Source of the DNA: Flavisolibacter nicotianae | Lineage (GTDB): Bacteria; Bacteroidota; Bacteroidia; Chitinophagales; Chitinophagaceae | Direction of reading: 5' to 3' | Assembly: GCF_003628535.1 (NCBI RefSeq) | Contig: NZ_RBCI01000014.1 | Location: forward strand, 62,001 to 126,000 | DNA: 64,000 bases | In this document: positions 47,844 through 56,436 of the stretch, piece by piece | Numbering within the stretch: the first letter of the stretch is position 1 | How the letters are laid out: every line of letters begins with the position of its first letter | Program-made: the position numbers and the translations under genes | The notes under the pieces: generated by a model | Seen by the model: only the letters and a program-made list of their open reading frames with translations | Databases searched by the model: none | What the model was told of the DNA's origin: nothing

Positions 47844-48017
47844 TATTAGCGCATTCTCATTCTGATATGGTCTAGGTCTTTTCGTGGTGCAGAATAGATT
47901 TTTCCGCTCTGCTGATTGTCACTCCGTCATGTCTTTAGTGGCGTTTTTTTTATTCTTGTGATTAACAGGCAGAACCGACCGGCTGCAGGTTCTCCGTCTG
48001 ACCTTGGCCTCTGTGGT

Positions 48018-48776
48018 TCAAAGACGCACGGCAATATTTTGCTTCGCGAGAAAAGTTTTCAGCGCCGGTATTTCAATTTCCTTGAAGTGGAAGACGCTGG
48101 CTGCCAGGGCCGCATCGGCATGCGCCTTGAGAAAAACGTCGGCAAAATGCTGCATCGTGCCGCCACCACCGGAAGCAATGATGGGAATGGGCAAGGCATC
48201 GGAAAATTGTTGGGTAATGTCCAATGCAAAACCGGCTTTCGTACCATCGTGATTCATGGACGTAAGCAAGATTTCCCCGGCGCCCAGGTCAACGGCTTTT
48301 TTAGCCCAGTCGAAACATTTGGCATTGGTTTTTGTACGGCCGCCATGCAGGTACACATACCATTCGCCGTCTTCCTCCTGCCGGGTATCAATGGCCAGAA
48401 CGACACACTGGCTGCCCGCCGTATTGGCAATATCGGTAATGACTTGCGGGTTTTGAAAGGCCGCCGTGTTGATAGAGATTTTGTCCGCGCCGTTATTCAG
48501 CAATACAGACACGTCTTCCACGGTTTTAATGCCGCCACCAACAGTAAACGGGATATTGATGGTGTGGGCTACACGCTTTACCAGTTCGGCCAGCGTCTTT
48601 CGTCTTTCCACTGTTGCCGTGATGTCCAAAAACACCAGTTCATCGGCGCCCTGTTTGGCATAATTCGCCGCCAGTTCCACCGGGTCGCCGGCATCACGCA
48701 GGTTGACGAAATTGGTGCCTTTCACCGTTCTTCCGTCTTTGATATCCAAACAAGGTATAATTCTCTTTGCCAGCAT
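48018..48776 (-). CDS. hisF: imidazole glycerol phosphate synthase, cyclase subunit
   Basis: 252 residues, full family length. The (beta/alpha)8 barrel starts [20 protein letters not shown] and carries [53 protein letters not shown] and [14 protein letters not shown], with catalytic Asp residues at CLDI and NHDGT. With HisH it turns PRFAR and glutamine-derived ammonia into IGP and AICAR, linking histidine and purine synthesis. It begins 2 nt after hisA and is the last gene of the minus-strand trp-his cluster in the window. Confidence 0.96.
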   Translation of the reverse strand: MLAKRIIPCLDIKDGRTVKGTNFVNLRDAGDPVELAANYAKQGADELVFLDITATVERRKTLAELVKRVAHTINIPFTVGGGIKTVEDVSVLLNNGADKISINTAAFQNPQVITDIANTAGSQCVVLAIDTRQEEDGEWYVYLHGGRTKTNAKCFDWAKKAVDLGAGEILLTSMNHDGTKAGFALDITQQFSDALPIPIIASGGGGTMQHFADVFLKAHADAALAASVFHFKEIEIPALKTFLAKQNIAVRL

Positions 48777-48778
48777 AA

Positions 48779-49498
48779 TTATGTATTCAGCTTTTTTAAG
48801 TCGGTCAATGCGATCCTACCTTCATAAATGGCTTTGCCAATGATGACGCCCCTGCAGCCAATGTCCTGCAGTTGGTATACATCATCTATCGAACTCACGC
48901 CACCACTGGCGATAAAGTGCAGGTCCGGAAATTTTTTAATAATGCTTTTGTACAGCTCCGTAGAGGGACCTTCCAATGCGCCGTCCTTGGCAACATCGGT
49001 GCAGAAGATTTGCTTCACGCCTTTTTGCAGGTAGTCCTCGATAAAGTCATAGATCCAGATTTCCGTTTGCTCCAGCCAGCCGCTGATGGTGAGTTTCTCT
49101 CCTTTGACATCCGCACCGAGCAGGAACTTTTCCGCTCCCCATTTTTGCAGCCATTGCACAAAGGTTTCTTTTTCCTTTACGGCCATGCTGCCAACCGTAG
49201 CCAATGCTGCACCGGAGTCAAAGACAATCTGCACATCTTTTTCCGATTTGATGCCGCCGCCAAAATCCACGATCATTGATGTTTTGCCGGCAATCATTTC
49301 CAGCACCTTCCAGTTCTTCACGGCGCCGGCTTTGGCGCCATCGAGGTCCACGAGATGCAAGCGCCGCAAGCCGGCATCTTCAAATTGCCGGGCCACCTCT
49401 AAAGGGTGTTCGTTGTAAATTTTTTTCTGCGAATAATCGCCGTGCGTCAGCCTCACGCATTTGCCTTCAATGATGTCAATAGCGGGAATGATTTCCAT
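48779..49498 (-). CDS. hisA: ProFAR isomerase
   Basis: 239 residues. [24 protein letters not shown] holds the catalytic Asp at [42 protein letters not shown] and [16 protein letters not shown] follow in the order of the half-barrel duplication. It isomerises ProFAR to PRFAR, the substrate of HisF-HisH. The four-helix-bundle gene and its flanking arms now separate it from hisH, which normally lies directly upstream. Confidence 0.96.
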   Translation of the reverse strand: MEIIPAIDIIEGKCVRLTHGDYSQKKIYNEHPLEVARQFEDAGLRRLHLVDLDGAKAGAVKNWKVLEMIAGKTSMIVDFGGGIKSEKDVQIVFDSGAALATVGSMAVKEKETFVQWLQKWGAEKFLLGADVKGEKLTISGWLEQTEIWIYDFIEDYLQKGVKQIFCTDVAKDGALEGPSTELYKSIIKKFPDLHFIASGGVSSIDDVYQLQDIGCRGVIIGKAIYEGRIALTDLKKLNT

Positions 49499-49503
49499 TA
49501 GAA

Positions 49504-49538
49504 GTGTTGAATGTTGAATGTTGAATTTTAAATAGTGG
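49504..49538. repeat. heptad-period arm, left of four-helix-bundle gene
   Basis: Units gtgttga, atgttga, atgttga, attttaa, atagtgg. It is inverted relative to the arm at 49882-49909 and overlaps the stop codon of the enclosed gene. Confidence 0.75.
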
Positions 49539-49878
49539 ATTGCGCTGTTTTTACAATCTTGGTAAGAACATTTATGATATTTTCAATGGCATTTAAATGA
49601 TTTTCATATTCCACCTGAACAAGTTTACTTTTTTCCAACAACCGTAACCAATACCGAGTTTCTCTTGCTTCTTTGGACGCAATTGCCATTTTCGCTATAA
49701 AGTCTTTTTTGGTCTGACCGGCCACTGCTTCCTCAACATTTGCACCGATACTTGTCCCTGATCGTAAAAGCTGTTTGGAAAGGACAAATTCCTTTTGATC
49801 TGTCATTTTTTTGTACAGCTCGATTATTTGTAAAGCAAAATCAAATGTCATTGAAACAATGAGATTGTCTTTATTCAT
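49528..49878 (-). CDS. four-helix-bundle protein (23S rRNA intervening-sequence protein family)
   Basis: 116 residues. NLIVSMTFDFALQIIELYKKM, SKQLLRSGTSIGANVEEAVAG, KKDFIAKMAIASKEARETRYWL and ENIINVLTKIVK match the S23/IVP family (four-helix bundle), whose members lie within intervening sequences of 23S rRNA genes and in many Bacteroidota intergenic sites. The related Avd protein is part of diversity-generating retroelements. Codon use is clearly more AT-rich than in the his genes beside it. It is flanked on both sides by inverted heptad arms and interrupts hisA-hisH, which points to insertion as a unit. The biochemical role is unknown. Confidence 0.88.
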   Translation of the reverse strand: MNKDNLIVSMTFDFALQIIELYKKMTDQKEFVLSKQLLRSGTSIGANVEEAVAGQTKKDFIAKMAIASKEARETRYWLRLLEKSKLVQVEYENHLNAIENIINVLTKIVKTAQSTI

Positions 49879-49881
49879 TAT

Positions 49882-49909
49882 TCAACATTTAGCATTTAGC
49901 ATTCAACAT
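49882..49909. repeat. heptad-period arm, right of four-helix-bundle gene
   Basis: Units tcaacat, ttagcat, ttagcat, tcaacat. The reverse complement resembles the left arm (TGTTGAATG). It reaches the stop codon of hisH. Confidence 0.75.
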
Positions 49910-50502
49910 TACAGAAGTTCCAAAAAGTTTTTAATGATCTGATCGCCCGTTTCGGCGCTTTTTTCCGTGTGAAACTGCACGCCGTAGAAGTTATCCTTTT
50001 TCACCGCTGCCGCATACTCCAGGCCGTAATTGCAGTTCGCAATGGTATACTCACTGTCGTCGGCATAGTAGCTGTGCACGTTGTAGATGTAGCTGTTTTC
50101 CGGAACGTTCTTGAAAAGGTCTGATTTCAAATCGTAGATCGTGTTCCAGCCAACCTGTGGAATTTTGATCAGCTCCTTGCCGCTTTGAAATTTCTTCACC
50201 TTTACAGGCACAATGCCCAAACAGGTCGTATCATTTTCTTCCGAATGCTCACACAACAACTGCATACCCACGCAAATGCCGAGCACCGGTTGTTCCAGCT
50301 CTTTGATCACCTGATCCAGGTTGTTCTGGCGCAGGCTGTTCATGGCGCTACTCGCCTCTCCCACACCGGGAAAAATCACCTTATCCGCTGCCTTTATTTT
50401 TTCGGCTTTGTCGGTCACTTCTGCCTGAACGCCCAGCCGCTCGAGGGCCACCAGCACCGACTGGATATTTCCCGCGTTGTATTTGATAATTGCCAGTTTC
50501 AT
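49909..50502 (-). CDS. hisH: imidazole glycerol phosphate synthase, glutaminase subunit
   Basis: 197 residues. This is a class I glutamine amidotransferase with the triad: nucleophile Cys in LGICVGMQLLCE, and His and Glu in YGVQFHTEKSAETG. The oxyanion region FPGVGEASSAM is also present. It supplies ammonia to HisF. The start MKLAIIKYNAGNIQSV is typical. A heptad-arm pair and a plus-strand tRNA gene lie upstream, so the promoter must be in or near that repeat unless transcription continues from trpA. Confidence 0.95.
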   Translation of the reverse strand: MKLAIIKYNAGNIQSVLVALERLGVQAEVTDKAEKIKAADKVIFPGVGEASSAMNSLRQNNLDQVIKELEQPVLGICVGMQLLCEHSEENDTTCLGIVPVKVKKFQSGKELIKIPQVGWNTIYDLKSDLFKNVPENSYIYNVHSYYADDSEYTIANCNYGLEYAAAVKKDNFYGVQFHTEKSAETGDQIIKNFLELL

Positions 50503-50507
50503 ACTAA

Positions 50508-50598
50508 TGTTTAAAGTTTAGTGTTCAAGGTTTAATGTTTGGTGGAAGAGAAAGCCAGCGACGCTTGTAACTTTAAACATTAAACCTTAAACTTGTAA
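50508..50598. repeat. heptad-period tract with inverted arms
   Basis: Thirteen 7-nt steps in a single phase. The left part is tgtttaa, agtttag, tgttcaa, ggtttaa, tgtttgg; the right part is ctttaaa, cattaaa, ccttaaa, cttgtaa. The arms include a perfect 14-bp inverted match (AAGGTTTAATGTTT and its complement). It sits between hisH and the tRNA gene. Confidence 0.75.
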
Positions 50599-50606
50599 CG
50601 TCGTCC

Positions 50607-50679
50607 GCGGAAGTAGCTCACCTGGTAGAGCGACAGCTTCCCAAGCTGTAGGTAGCGGGTTCGAGTCCCGTCTTCCGCT
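50607..50679 (+). tRNA. tRNA-Gly (anticodon CCC)
   Basis: 73 nt. The acceptor stem GCGGAAG/CTTCCGC, a D-arm GCTC...GAGC, anticodon stem ACAGC/GCTGT with loop TTCCCAA, and T-arm CGGGTTCGAGTCCCG all fold. CCA is not encoded. It lies on the strand opposite the surrounding trp-his genes, 8 nt after a heptad tract. Confidence 0.95.
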
Positions 50680-50683
50680 CAGG

Positions 50684-50741
50684 AAATGAGGAATGTTGAA
50701 TGTTGAATTTTAACTAGACGATCATTCGAGATTCCTCATTT
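50684..50741. repeat. hairpin with heptad units after the tRNA
   Basis: Perfect 11-bp arms at 50684-50694 and 50731-50741 enclose gaatgtt, gaatgtt, gaatttt units (50691-50711). It begins 5 nt after the tRNA and may serve as its terminator. Confidence 0.6.
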
Positions 50742-50755
50742 TTCTTTTATCATTC

Positions 50756-51526
50756 CTACCTCAATATTCCCGTTAAAAATTCTTTCGTTGCCGTTTCCAC
50801 ATCGTTTCCGTTTTCCAGGGCTTTGATGTAGGCACTGCCAATGATTGCACCGGCCGTGTATTTCGCTGCCATAGCAAACGTTGCCTTGTCTTTAATGCCA
50901 AAGCCTACCAGGACGGGATTTTTCAAGCCCATTCCCTGCAACCTTTGCAAGTAAGATTCCACGGGAGAAAAGTCTTTGTCCGAGCCGGTGATGCTCGACG
51001 ACGAAACAGCATACAAAAAGCCGGTGCTCAGGCTATCGAGTTTTTTGATCCTTTCTTCCGACGTTTCCGGCGTTACCAAAAAGATAAAGTCAAGGCCCTG
51101 CTTTTGAATGACGGCAGCGTATTCTTTTTCGTATTCAAACATGGGAATGTCCGGAATGATCAGGCCATCAATACCCACCTCGGCCGCCTTTGCACAAAAT
51201 TTCTCGAAGCCGTATTGCAACAGCGGATTAAGGTATCCCATCAGCACCACGGGCACGGTGATTTCCTTGCGAAAGTCCGCTAACTGTTCAAACAACGTCG
51301 CGATGGTCATGCCATTTTGCAAAGCCTTTGTACCACTTGCCTGGATCACCGGGCCATCGGCCAGCGGGTCACTGTACGGCATTCCCAGTTCAATGAGGTC
51401 GGCGCCGTTGTTTTGCAGGGCTTTCATCACAGCCAGGGTGCTGTTCAGTTCAGGATAACCTGCTGTGCAGTACACATTCAATACATTGTTCTTCTTGCGT
51501 GTAAAAAGTTCTGTAAGTCTGCTCAT
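50756..51526 (-). CDS. trpA: tryptophan synthase alpha subunit
   Basis: 256 residues from ATG 51526 (MSRLTELF). The barrel motifs are LIELGMPYSDPLADGPVIQ (catalytic Glu), VVLMGYLNPLLQYG, GLIIPDIPMFE (catalytic Asp), FLVTPETSEERI, SSSSITG and VGFGIKDKATF. It splits indole-3-glycerol phosphate and passes indole to TrpB. The ATG overlaps the end of the DUF695 gene by 4 nt, suggesting translational coupling within the trp operon. Confidence 0.95.
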   Translation of the reverse strand: MSRLTELFTRKKNNVLNVYCTAGYPELNSTLAVMKALQNNGADLIELGMPYSDPLADGPVIQASGTKALQNGMTIATLFEQLADFRKEITVPVVLMGYLNPLLQYGFEKFCAKAAEVGIDGLIIPDIPMFEYEKEYAAVIQKQGLDFIFLVTPETSEERIKKLDSLSTGFLYAVSSSSITGSDKDFSPVESYLQRLQGMGLKNPVLVGFGIKDKATFAMAAKYTAGAIIGSAYIKALENGNDVETATKEFLTGILR

Positions 51527-51945
51527 AACAATTCGTAAAAAGCCGAAACATTCATCCATTCCGGGTCGGCCTCTATTTCGTAAAACGTTTCCCGTTCAAC
51601 CGTTGAAAGGTAGTAATTCAGAAAGCCATCCACCTTCTCCACCTCTTTCGTATAAAAAATGATCTCCCGTTTGCGGAACGCTGTTGTGTGCCCCACGTGC
51701 ACGGTTTGCGTTTGCTCTTCCAGGTAGTCAATCATCTTGCTTTCCACGTCCAGCAGGTAATCATATTCTTTTTCATCCGGGTGACCGAATTCATTGTAGG
51801 TATCCGGGATGATCTCGATCAGAACGGCATTCGGATGTTCTGCCTGTACGGCTTTATCAGCCAGGTCTTTGTTGATAATTGCCAGAGCCGGATAACCTTC
51901 CACTTCAAATTCAAATCCCGTGTATGTTGCCGTTTTGCTGCTCAT
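51523..51945 (-). CDS. DUF695-like protein within the trp operon
   Basis: 140 residues, no signal or membrane segment. Segments include GYPALAIINKDLADKAVQAE, AVLIEIIPDTYNEFGHPDEKEY, HTTAFRKREIIFYTKEVEKV and ERETFYEIEADPEWM, which suggest the DUF695 family; that assignment is tentative. The gene sits between trpB and trpA, overlapping trpA by 4 nt, so it is made together with tryptophan synthase although it has no known role in the pathway. Confidence 0.7.
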   Translation of the reverse strand: MSSKTATYTGFEFEVEGYPALAIINKDLADKAVQAEHPNAVLIEIIPDTYNEFGHPDEKEYDYLLDVESKMIDYLEEQTQTVHVGHTTAFRKREIIFYTKEVEKVDGFLNYYLSTVERETFYEIEADPEWMNVSAFYELL

Positions 51946-51946
51946 G

Positions 51947-52009
51947 TTTGAAATTTTAAATTTTGAATGCTAAATGCTGAATAAAGATTCTCCCATTCAA
52001 CATGCAGCA
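51947..52009. repeat. heptad-period tract between trpB and DUF695 genes
   Basis: Nine 7-nt steps in one phase: tttgaaa, ttttaaa, ttttgaa, tgctaaa, tgctgaa, then two neutral units, ttcaaca, tgcagca. The AAATGCTG segment recurs inverted. It fills the whole gap between the two genes. Confidence 0.7.
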
Positions 52010-52010
52010 T

Positions 52011-53270
52011 TTATATTTCATCATTCTGCTCCATCACCCGCATGTAGGTGGCCAGGTCTTTATCGCCACGTCCGCTCAGACAGATCACGATGGTCTCTTC
52101 TTTTTTTAATTCCAATTGATTCAATGCCGAAAAGGCGTGTGCACTTTCCAGTGCTGGGATGATGCCTTCCAGCTTTGCCACTTCAAAGGCGGCTTTCAGG
52201 GCTTCTTCATCCGTTGCCGACAGGAACCGTCCGCGACCGCTGTCGAACAGGTGTGCATGCAGCGGCCCGATACCGGGATAGTCCAGCCCCGCCGAAATGC
52301 TGTGCGGTTCCACCACCTGGCCATCTTCCGTTTGCATCACCAGCGAGCGGCTGCCGTGCAATACGCCGTCCCGCCCCAGTTGCGTGGTGGCTGCACTCTT
52401 ACCCGAATGCACACCTTCCCCCGCGGCTTCGACGGCAATCAATTCAACACTTTTCTCGTCCAAAAAATGATAGAAAGCGCCGGCTGCATTGGAGCCGCCA
52501 CCCACACAGGCGATCACTTTACCCGGCAATTCGCTACCGGTTTTTTCCTTCAACTGCCAGCGCACCTCTTTGGAGATCACGCTCTGGAAACGGGCCACCA
52601 TATCGGGATAAGGATGCGGCCCTACCACGCTGCCGATGATATAATGGGTGTCGTGCGGGTTGTTGATCCAGTCGCGGATAGCTTCATTGGTTGCATCCTT
52701 GAGGGTTTTGCTGCCACTGGTTGCCGGGATCACTTTTGCACCCAGCATTTTCATGCGGGCCACGTTCGGCGCCTGCCGCTCGATGTCTTTTTCACCCATG
52801 TACACTATGCACTCAATCCCCTTTAGTGCACAAACTGTTGCCGTGGCCACGCCGTGCTGGCCTGCACCTGTTTCGGCAATAATCCGTTTTTTTCCAAGGC
52901 GCAAGGCCAGCAGAATTTGTCCTACGGTATTGTTCACTTTGTGTGCGCCGGTATGACAAAGATCTTCCCGCTTTAAGAAAATCTGCGTGCCATACTGCCT
53001 GCTCAGCCGCTCCGCAAAATAGAGCGGTGTTGGCCGGCCCACGTAATCGTGAAGTAATTGCTGGTATTCGCCTTGAAACGAAGGCTCGTGCATGATCTCC
53101 AGGTAGCGTGTCCGCAATTCTTCCACGTTGCGGTGCAACATTTCCGGGATGTAGGCCCCGCCAAAACGGCCGTAGTAGCCGTTTTCGTCCGGCACAAAAT
53201 TGCTCCGCGAAAGCTTGTATTCCGCTGCAGATCCCTGCTCTTCCAATTTTCTGGTTATGTGATAACTCAT
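52011..53270 (-). CDS. trpB: tryptophan synthase beta subunit
   Basis: 419 residues. The PLP lysine lies in REDLCHTGAHKVNNTVGQ, the phosphate-binding loop in CVGGGSNAAGAF, and AETGAGQHGVATATVCAL, SVVGPHPYPDMVARFQ and LDYPGIGPLHAHL are all typical of TrpB1. It condenses indole with serine to give tryptophan. The next gene upstream is a cupin, 79 bp away, where trpF would normally be adjacent. Confidence 0.96.
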   Translation of the reverse strand: MSYHITRKLEEQGSAAEYKLSRSNFVPDENGYYGRFGGAYIPEMLHRNVEELRTRYLEIMHEPSFQGEYQQLLHDYVGRPTPLYFAERLSRQYGTQIFLKREDLCHTGAHKVNNTVGQILLALRLGKKRIIAETGAGQHGVATATVCALKGIECIVYMGEKDIERQAPNVARMKMLGAKVIPATSGSKTLKDATNEAIRDWINNPHDTHYIIGSVVGPHPYPDMVARFQSVISKEVRWQLKEKTGSELPGKVIACVGGGSNAAGAFYHFLDEKSVELIAVEAAGEGVHSGKSAATTQLGRDGVLHGSRSLVMQTEDGQVVEPHSISAGLDYPGIGPLHAHLFDSGRGRFLSATDEEALKAAFEVAKLEGIIPALESAHAFSALNQLELKKEETIVICLSGRGDKDLATYMRVMEQNDEI

Positions 53271-53349
53271 TTGATTTTATTTTATCATTGAACCGGGGTA
53301 TGTGTGCTGCCTGAAATTGATGGGGCAACTTTTGTTAGCATCCCGTTCA

Positions 53350-53709
53350 TCACACCCATTCCAGTTCAGATTTTGTCTGTTCATTCAGGACGTTGCCGGT
53401 ATTCAGTGTTGATGCCGGTTCAAACAACATCACCCACACTTCTTCATCGGCCACCGGTTTGTGCTCCACGCCTCTTGGAACAACCAGCATATCGCCTTCG
53501 GCCAGCTCAATACTTTTATCCCGAAGCTCCATGCGAAAACTTCCCTTGAGTACGAAGAATGCTTCGTCTTCATCCGTATGTTGATGCCATACGAATTCGC
53601 CTTTCAGCTTTGCCAGCTTCACTTGTTGCCCGTTTAATTCACCCACAATTTTCGGACTCCAATTCTCACTGATCAGCGCAAATTTCTGAAGTAGATTAAC
53701 CTTGTCCAT
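53350..53709 (-). CDS. small cupin protein within the trp operon
   Basis: 119 residues, a single cupin_2 barrel. Motif 1 is WHQHTDEDEAFFVLKGSFRM (two His and one Glu as metal ligands) and motif 2 is GDMLVVPRGVEHKPVADEEVWVML (third His). Its first 14 bases overlap the 3' end of trpF, so it is translated from the trp mRNA. Such small cupins bind a metal and often an acidic small molecule; the substrate is unknown. Its place between trpF and trpB suggests a regulatory or protective role for a pathway intermediate, but that is only inferred. Confidence 0.85.
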   Translation of the reverse strand: MDKVNLLQKFALISENWSPKIVGELNGQQVKLAKLKGEFVWHQHTDEDEAFFVLKGSFRMELRDKSIELAEGDMLVVPRGVEHKPVADEEVWVMLFEPASTLNTGNVLNEQTKSELEWV

Positions 53710-54379
53710 TGGCTGTCTTTAATTCAGCAATAAATTGTTTCACTTTTTCCATGTCCTTTACGCCGGGTGCCGTCTCAAACCGGCTGTTGATATCTACAGA
53801 AATCATATCCTTTGCCACCCCGGTCGCCATGAAGGTCTTCACCAGTTCCGCATCGGTTGGCTCGATGCCACCACTCAGGAAAAAGGGCTTTTGAATATCG
53901 AGGTCACGCAGGCGGTTCCAGTCAAATTTCCGCCCGGTTCCGCCGTAAAGCATTTTGTTTTCCCGCTCGCCTTTTGGCGCCGGCACGCCGGTGTCAAAAA
54001 GGAAAAAATCACTGTCGGCATAATAGTCTTTGATCATCCACATCACGTGGTCGTTTTCTGCAAACCGGAAGGCTTTGATGACATCAATATTGGCAACAAT
54101 CTTCTGGCATTCGTAGGGTGTTTCCCGTCCATGCAACTGCACCATATCCAAACCAAATTCGTCGATCCGCCGCATCACTTCTTCATACGAGGCATCTACA
54201 AATACGCCGACTTTGTAAAGCTTGACCCGCGCTTTCTTCACTTCGGGACCGGTCATTCCTGCTTTGGTTACAAAGCGCGGACTCGGGGGGTAAAAAATAA
54301 AACCGGCGTAATTGACTTCCATTTCGGACAAAGCGTAGAGTTGCTCGAGTTGGGTGATACCGCAGACCTTTACTTTCAT
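53696..54379 (-). CDS. trpF: phosphoribosylanthranilate isomerase
   Basis: 227 residues from ATG 54379. MKVKVCGIT carries the catalytic Cys, followed by YAGFIFYPPSPRFV, KVGVFVDASYEEV, DMVQLHGRET, FLFDTG (catalytic Asp) and PFFLSGGIEPTDAE, with SVDINSRFETAPGVKD at the end. It carries out the Amadori rearrangement of PRA to CdRP. An upstream in-frame start would add an unrelated Cys-rich stretch and is rejected. Confidence 0.95.
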   Translation of the reverse strand: MKVKVCGITQLEQLYALSEMEVNYAGFIFYPPSPRFVTKAGMTGPEVKKARVKLYKVGVFVDASYEEVMRRIDEFGLDMVQLHGRETPYECQKIVANIDVIKAFRFAENDHVMWMIKDYYADSDFFLFDTGVPAPKGERENKMLYGGTGRKFDWNRLRDLDIQKPFFLSGGIEPTDAELVKTFMATGVAKDMISVDINSRFETAPGVKDMEKVKQFIAELKTANGQG

Positions 54380-54497
54380 CGGATTGCTTTTAAGTGTTTT
54401 TGACGAATAGCAAAAGCAATCGCAGCACAGCATCCGTTCGCCCGTTTTCGTTGAGCACCGATGCCGGAAAGCTTTAAAGATACGTTCCTTCCCTCAA

Positions 54498-55274
54498 TCA
54501 TAAACTATACGCAAATTCTTTAAACGCAGCCATCGGGCTTGGCTGTTTCATAAAATATTCGCCGATCAAAAAGCCCCTAAATCCATGCTGTTTCAGGTAC
54601 TGAATATTCTTCACATCATTGATCCCGCTTTCTGCCACCTTGATAAACCTGTCATCGATCTGCTGTGCCAGGCGAACCGAATGTTCGAGGTCCACCTCAA
54701 AATTTTTGAGGTTGCGATTGTTCACACCCACCAGGTCTACCGTGTCGCAAATATGATCCAACTCGCTTTCTTCGTGCAGTTCCAGCAGCACTTCCAGCCC
54801 GAGGTTTTTTGCCGCCGTCGAAAGCGTTCTGACCTCCCGCGGTGAGAGGCAGGCTGCAATCAGCAGGATAACATCCGCGCCAAATGCTTTCGCTTCCACC
54901 AGCTGGTACTCGTCGATCATGAAATCCTTGCGCAGGAGCGGCAAACCATTGTCCCTTGCCGCCACCAGGTCATCGAGCGAGCCGCCAAAAAACTTCTGGT
55001 CGGTCAGAATGGAAATGCCGGAAGCCCCGTAGCCGAAATAGGCTTTGGTCACGGCCTCCACGCTGTCGCGGTTGTTGATAACGCCTTTCGATGGCGACTT
55101 TCGCTTGTATTCGGCAATGATGCCGGTCTTGCGTTCGTCAAGCAAGGATTTTTTCAGCGAAAAACAGGGCCGGCTGTAATACCGTTGGCTCTCCAGGACA
55201 TCCGCCGGCCAGTCTTTTTTCCGTTGCGCCACTTCGCGTTTTTTATGGTCGATAATCGTTTCTAAAATATTCAT
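54498..55274 (-). CDS. trpC: indole-3-glycerol phosphate synthase
   Basis: 258 residues from ATG 55274 (MNILETIIDHKKREVAQRK). IIAEYKRKSPSKGVI holds the catalytic Lys; GASGISILTDQKFFGGS, PLLRKDFMIDEYQLVEAKAFG, LVGVNNRNLKNFEVD (second Lys/Asn region) and VAESGIND follow. It closes the indole ring from CdRP. It is a stand-alone TrpC, not fused to TrpF. A gap of about 118 bp separates it from trpF. Confidence 0.95.
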   Translation of the reverse strand: MNILETIIDHKKREVAQRKKDWPADVLESQRYYSRPCFSLKKSLLDERKTGIIAEYKRKSPSKGVINNRDSVEAVTKAYFGYGASGISILTDQKFFGGSLDDLVAARDNGLPLLRKDFMIDEYQLVEAKAFGADVILLIAACLSPREVRTLSTAAKNLGLEVLLELHEESELDHICDTVDLVGVNNRNLKNFEVDLEHSVRLAQQIDDRFIKVAESGINDVKNIQYLKQHGFRGFLIGEYFMKQPSPMAAFKEFAYSL

Positions 55275-55341
55275 GACAGAACCATTGTTGTACAATCAAA
55301 TCAAAAGACAGGTTTTGATTTTTTGCCGTTTGAATTTTGCC

Positions 55342-56334
55342 TTATTGCAATGCGATCAATTTTTGAAATGCCTGGTAGGCCTTGCCGCTTTCAAGACTTT
55401 CCACGGCTGCATCGTAAGCGTCGTCGTACTGCCCGTACTCGCCCATGCAATTGAGTGCCATGGCTGCATTGGCCAGCACCACGGCATTCTGTGCCCAGGT
55501 GCCTTCCCCTTTCAAAATTTTCAGGAAAATCTTTGCCGCTTCTTCCACCGTTGCCCCGCCGTGAAGATCGACAGGCGACACCACCCGTTTGCCGATCTGT
55601 TCGGCCGAGAGCACTTTTTCGCCTGCATTGGTGATCACCTTCGTGTCGTTAGTCAGCGAAATCTCGTCGTAGCCATCCAGGCCGTGAATAATGGTAAACG
55701 GCTTTCCTTCCTGCTGCAGCAGGTAGTTATACACACGGGCCATTTCGAGGTTGTAAACACCCACCAACTGGTATTCCGGCTTGGCCGGATTCACCATTGG
55801 TCCCAGCATATTGAAAAAAGTGCGGAAGCCAATGTTTTTGCGGATCGTCGCCACCGCTTTCAGGGCCGGGTGAAACAGCGGCGCATGAAGAAAGGTAAAA
55901 CCGGCTTCGTCCAACTCCTTCTTTAAGCCGTCGCTGTTGTTTTTGAATTTGTATCCCAGGGTTTCCATCACATTGGACGCCCCACTCACAGAGGTCGCGC
56001 CGTAGTTGCCATGCTTGGCTACTTTTTTACCGGCGCCGGCCACGACGAGGCAGGACAGCGTAGAGATGTTGAACGTGTTTTTTCCGTCGCCGCCGGTACC
56101 CACAATGTCCATCACCTTGTAACCATTCAAATCGACCGGTACCGCCAGCTCGAGCAGTCCATCACGAAAGCCCTGCAGCTCCGCGATGGTGATGCTGCGC
56201 ATCAGGTAGACGGTCATAAAAGCCGTCAGTTCTACATCGTTGGAAGTGCCTTTGGCAATGTTGAGCATAATCTCCTTCGCCTGCTGGCGGGTAAGGGTTT
56301 TGTGCTCAAATAATTGTTGTAAAATCTTTTTCAT
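55342..56334 (-). CDS. trpD: anthranilate phosphoribosyltransferase
   Basis: 330 residues from ATG 56334 (MKKILQQLFEHKTLTRQQA). The PRPP-binding motif is DIVGTGGDGKNTFNIST; VAKHGNYGATSVSGASNVMETLG, NIGFRTFFNMLGPMVNPAKP and IIHGLDGYDEIS follow. It joins anthranilate with PRPP. It is separated from trpG by about 100 bp with no gene. Confidence 0.95.
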   Translation of the reverse strand: MKKILQQLFEHKTLTRQQAKEIMLNIAKGTSNDVELTAFMTVYLMRSITIAELQGFRDGLLELAVPVDLNGYKVMDIVGTGGDGKNTFNISTLSCLVVAGAGKKVAKHGNYGATSVSGASNVMETLGYKFKNNSDGLKKELDEAGFTFLHAPLFHPALKAVATIRKNIGFRTFFNMLGPMVNPAKPEYQLVGVYNLEMARVYNYLLQQEGKPFTIIHGLDGYDEISLTNDTKVITNAGEKVLSAEQIGKRVVSPVDLHGGATVEEAAKIFLKILKGEGTWAQNAVVLANAAMALNCMGEYGQYDDAYDAAVESLESGKAYQAFQKLIALQ

Positions 56335-56436
56335 CAAACACAAATTTTTTCACGAATTGCACGTTGTTTTGTCTATCAACCGGCCCCTATTCACTGCGAT
56401 CTTATTATTCCACTACCCCACCATCGCGTATCCCGT

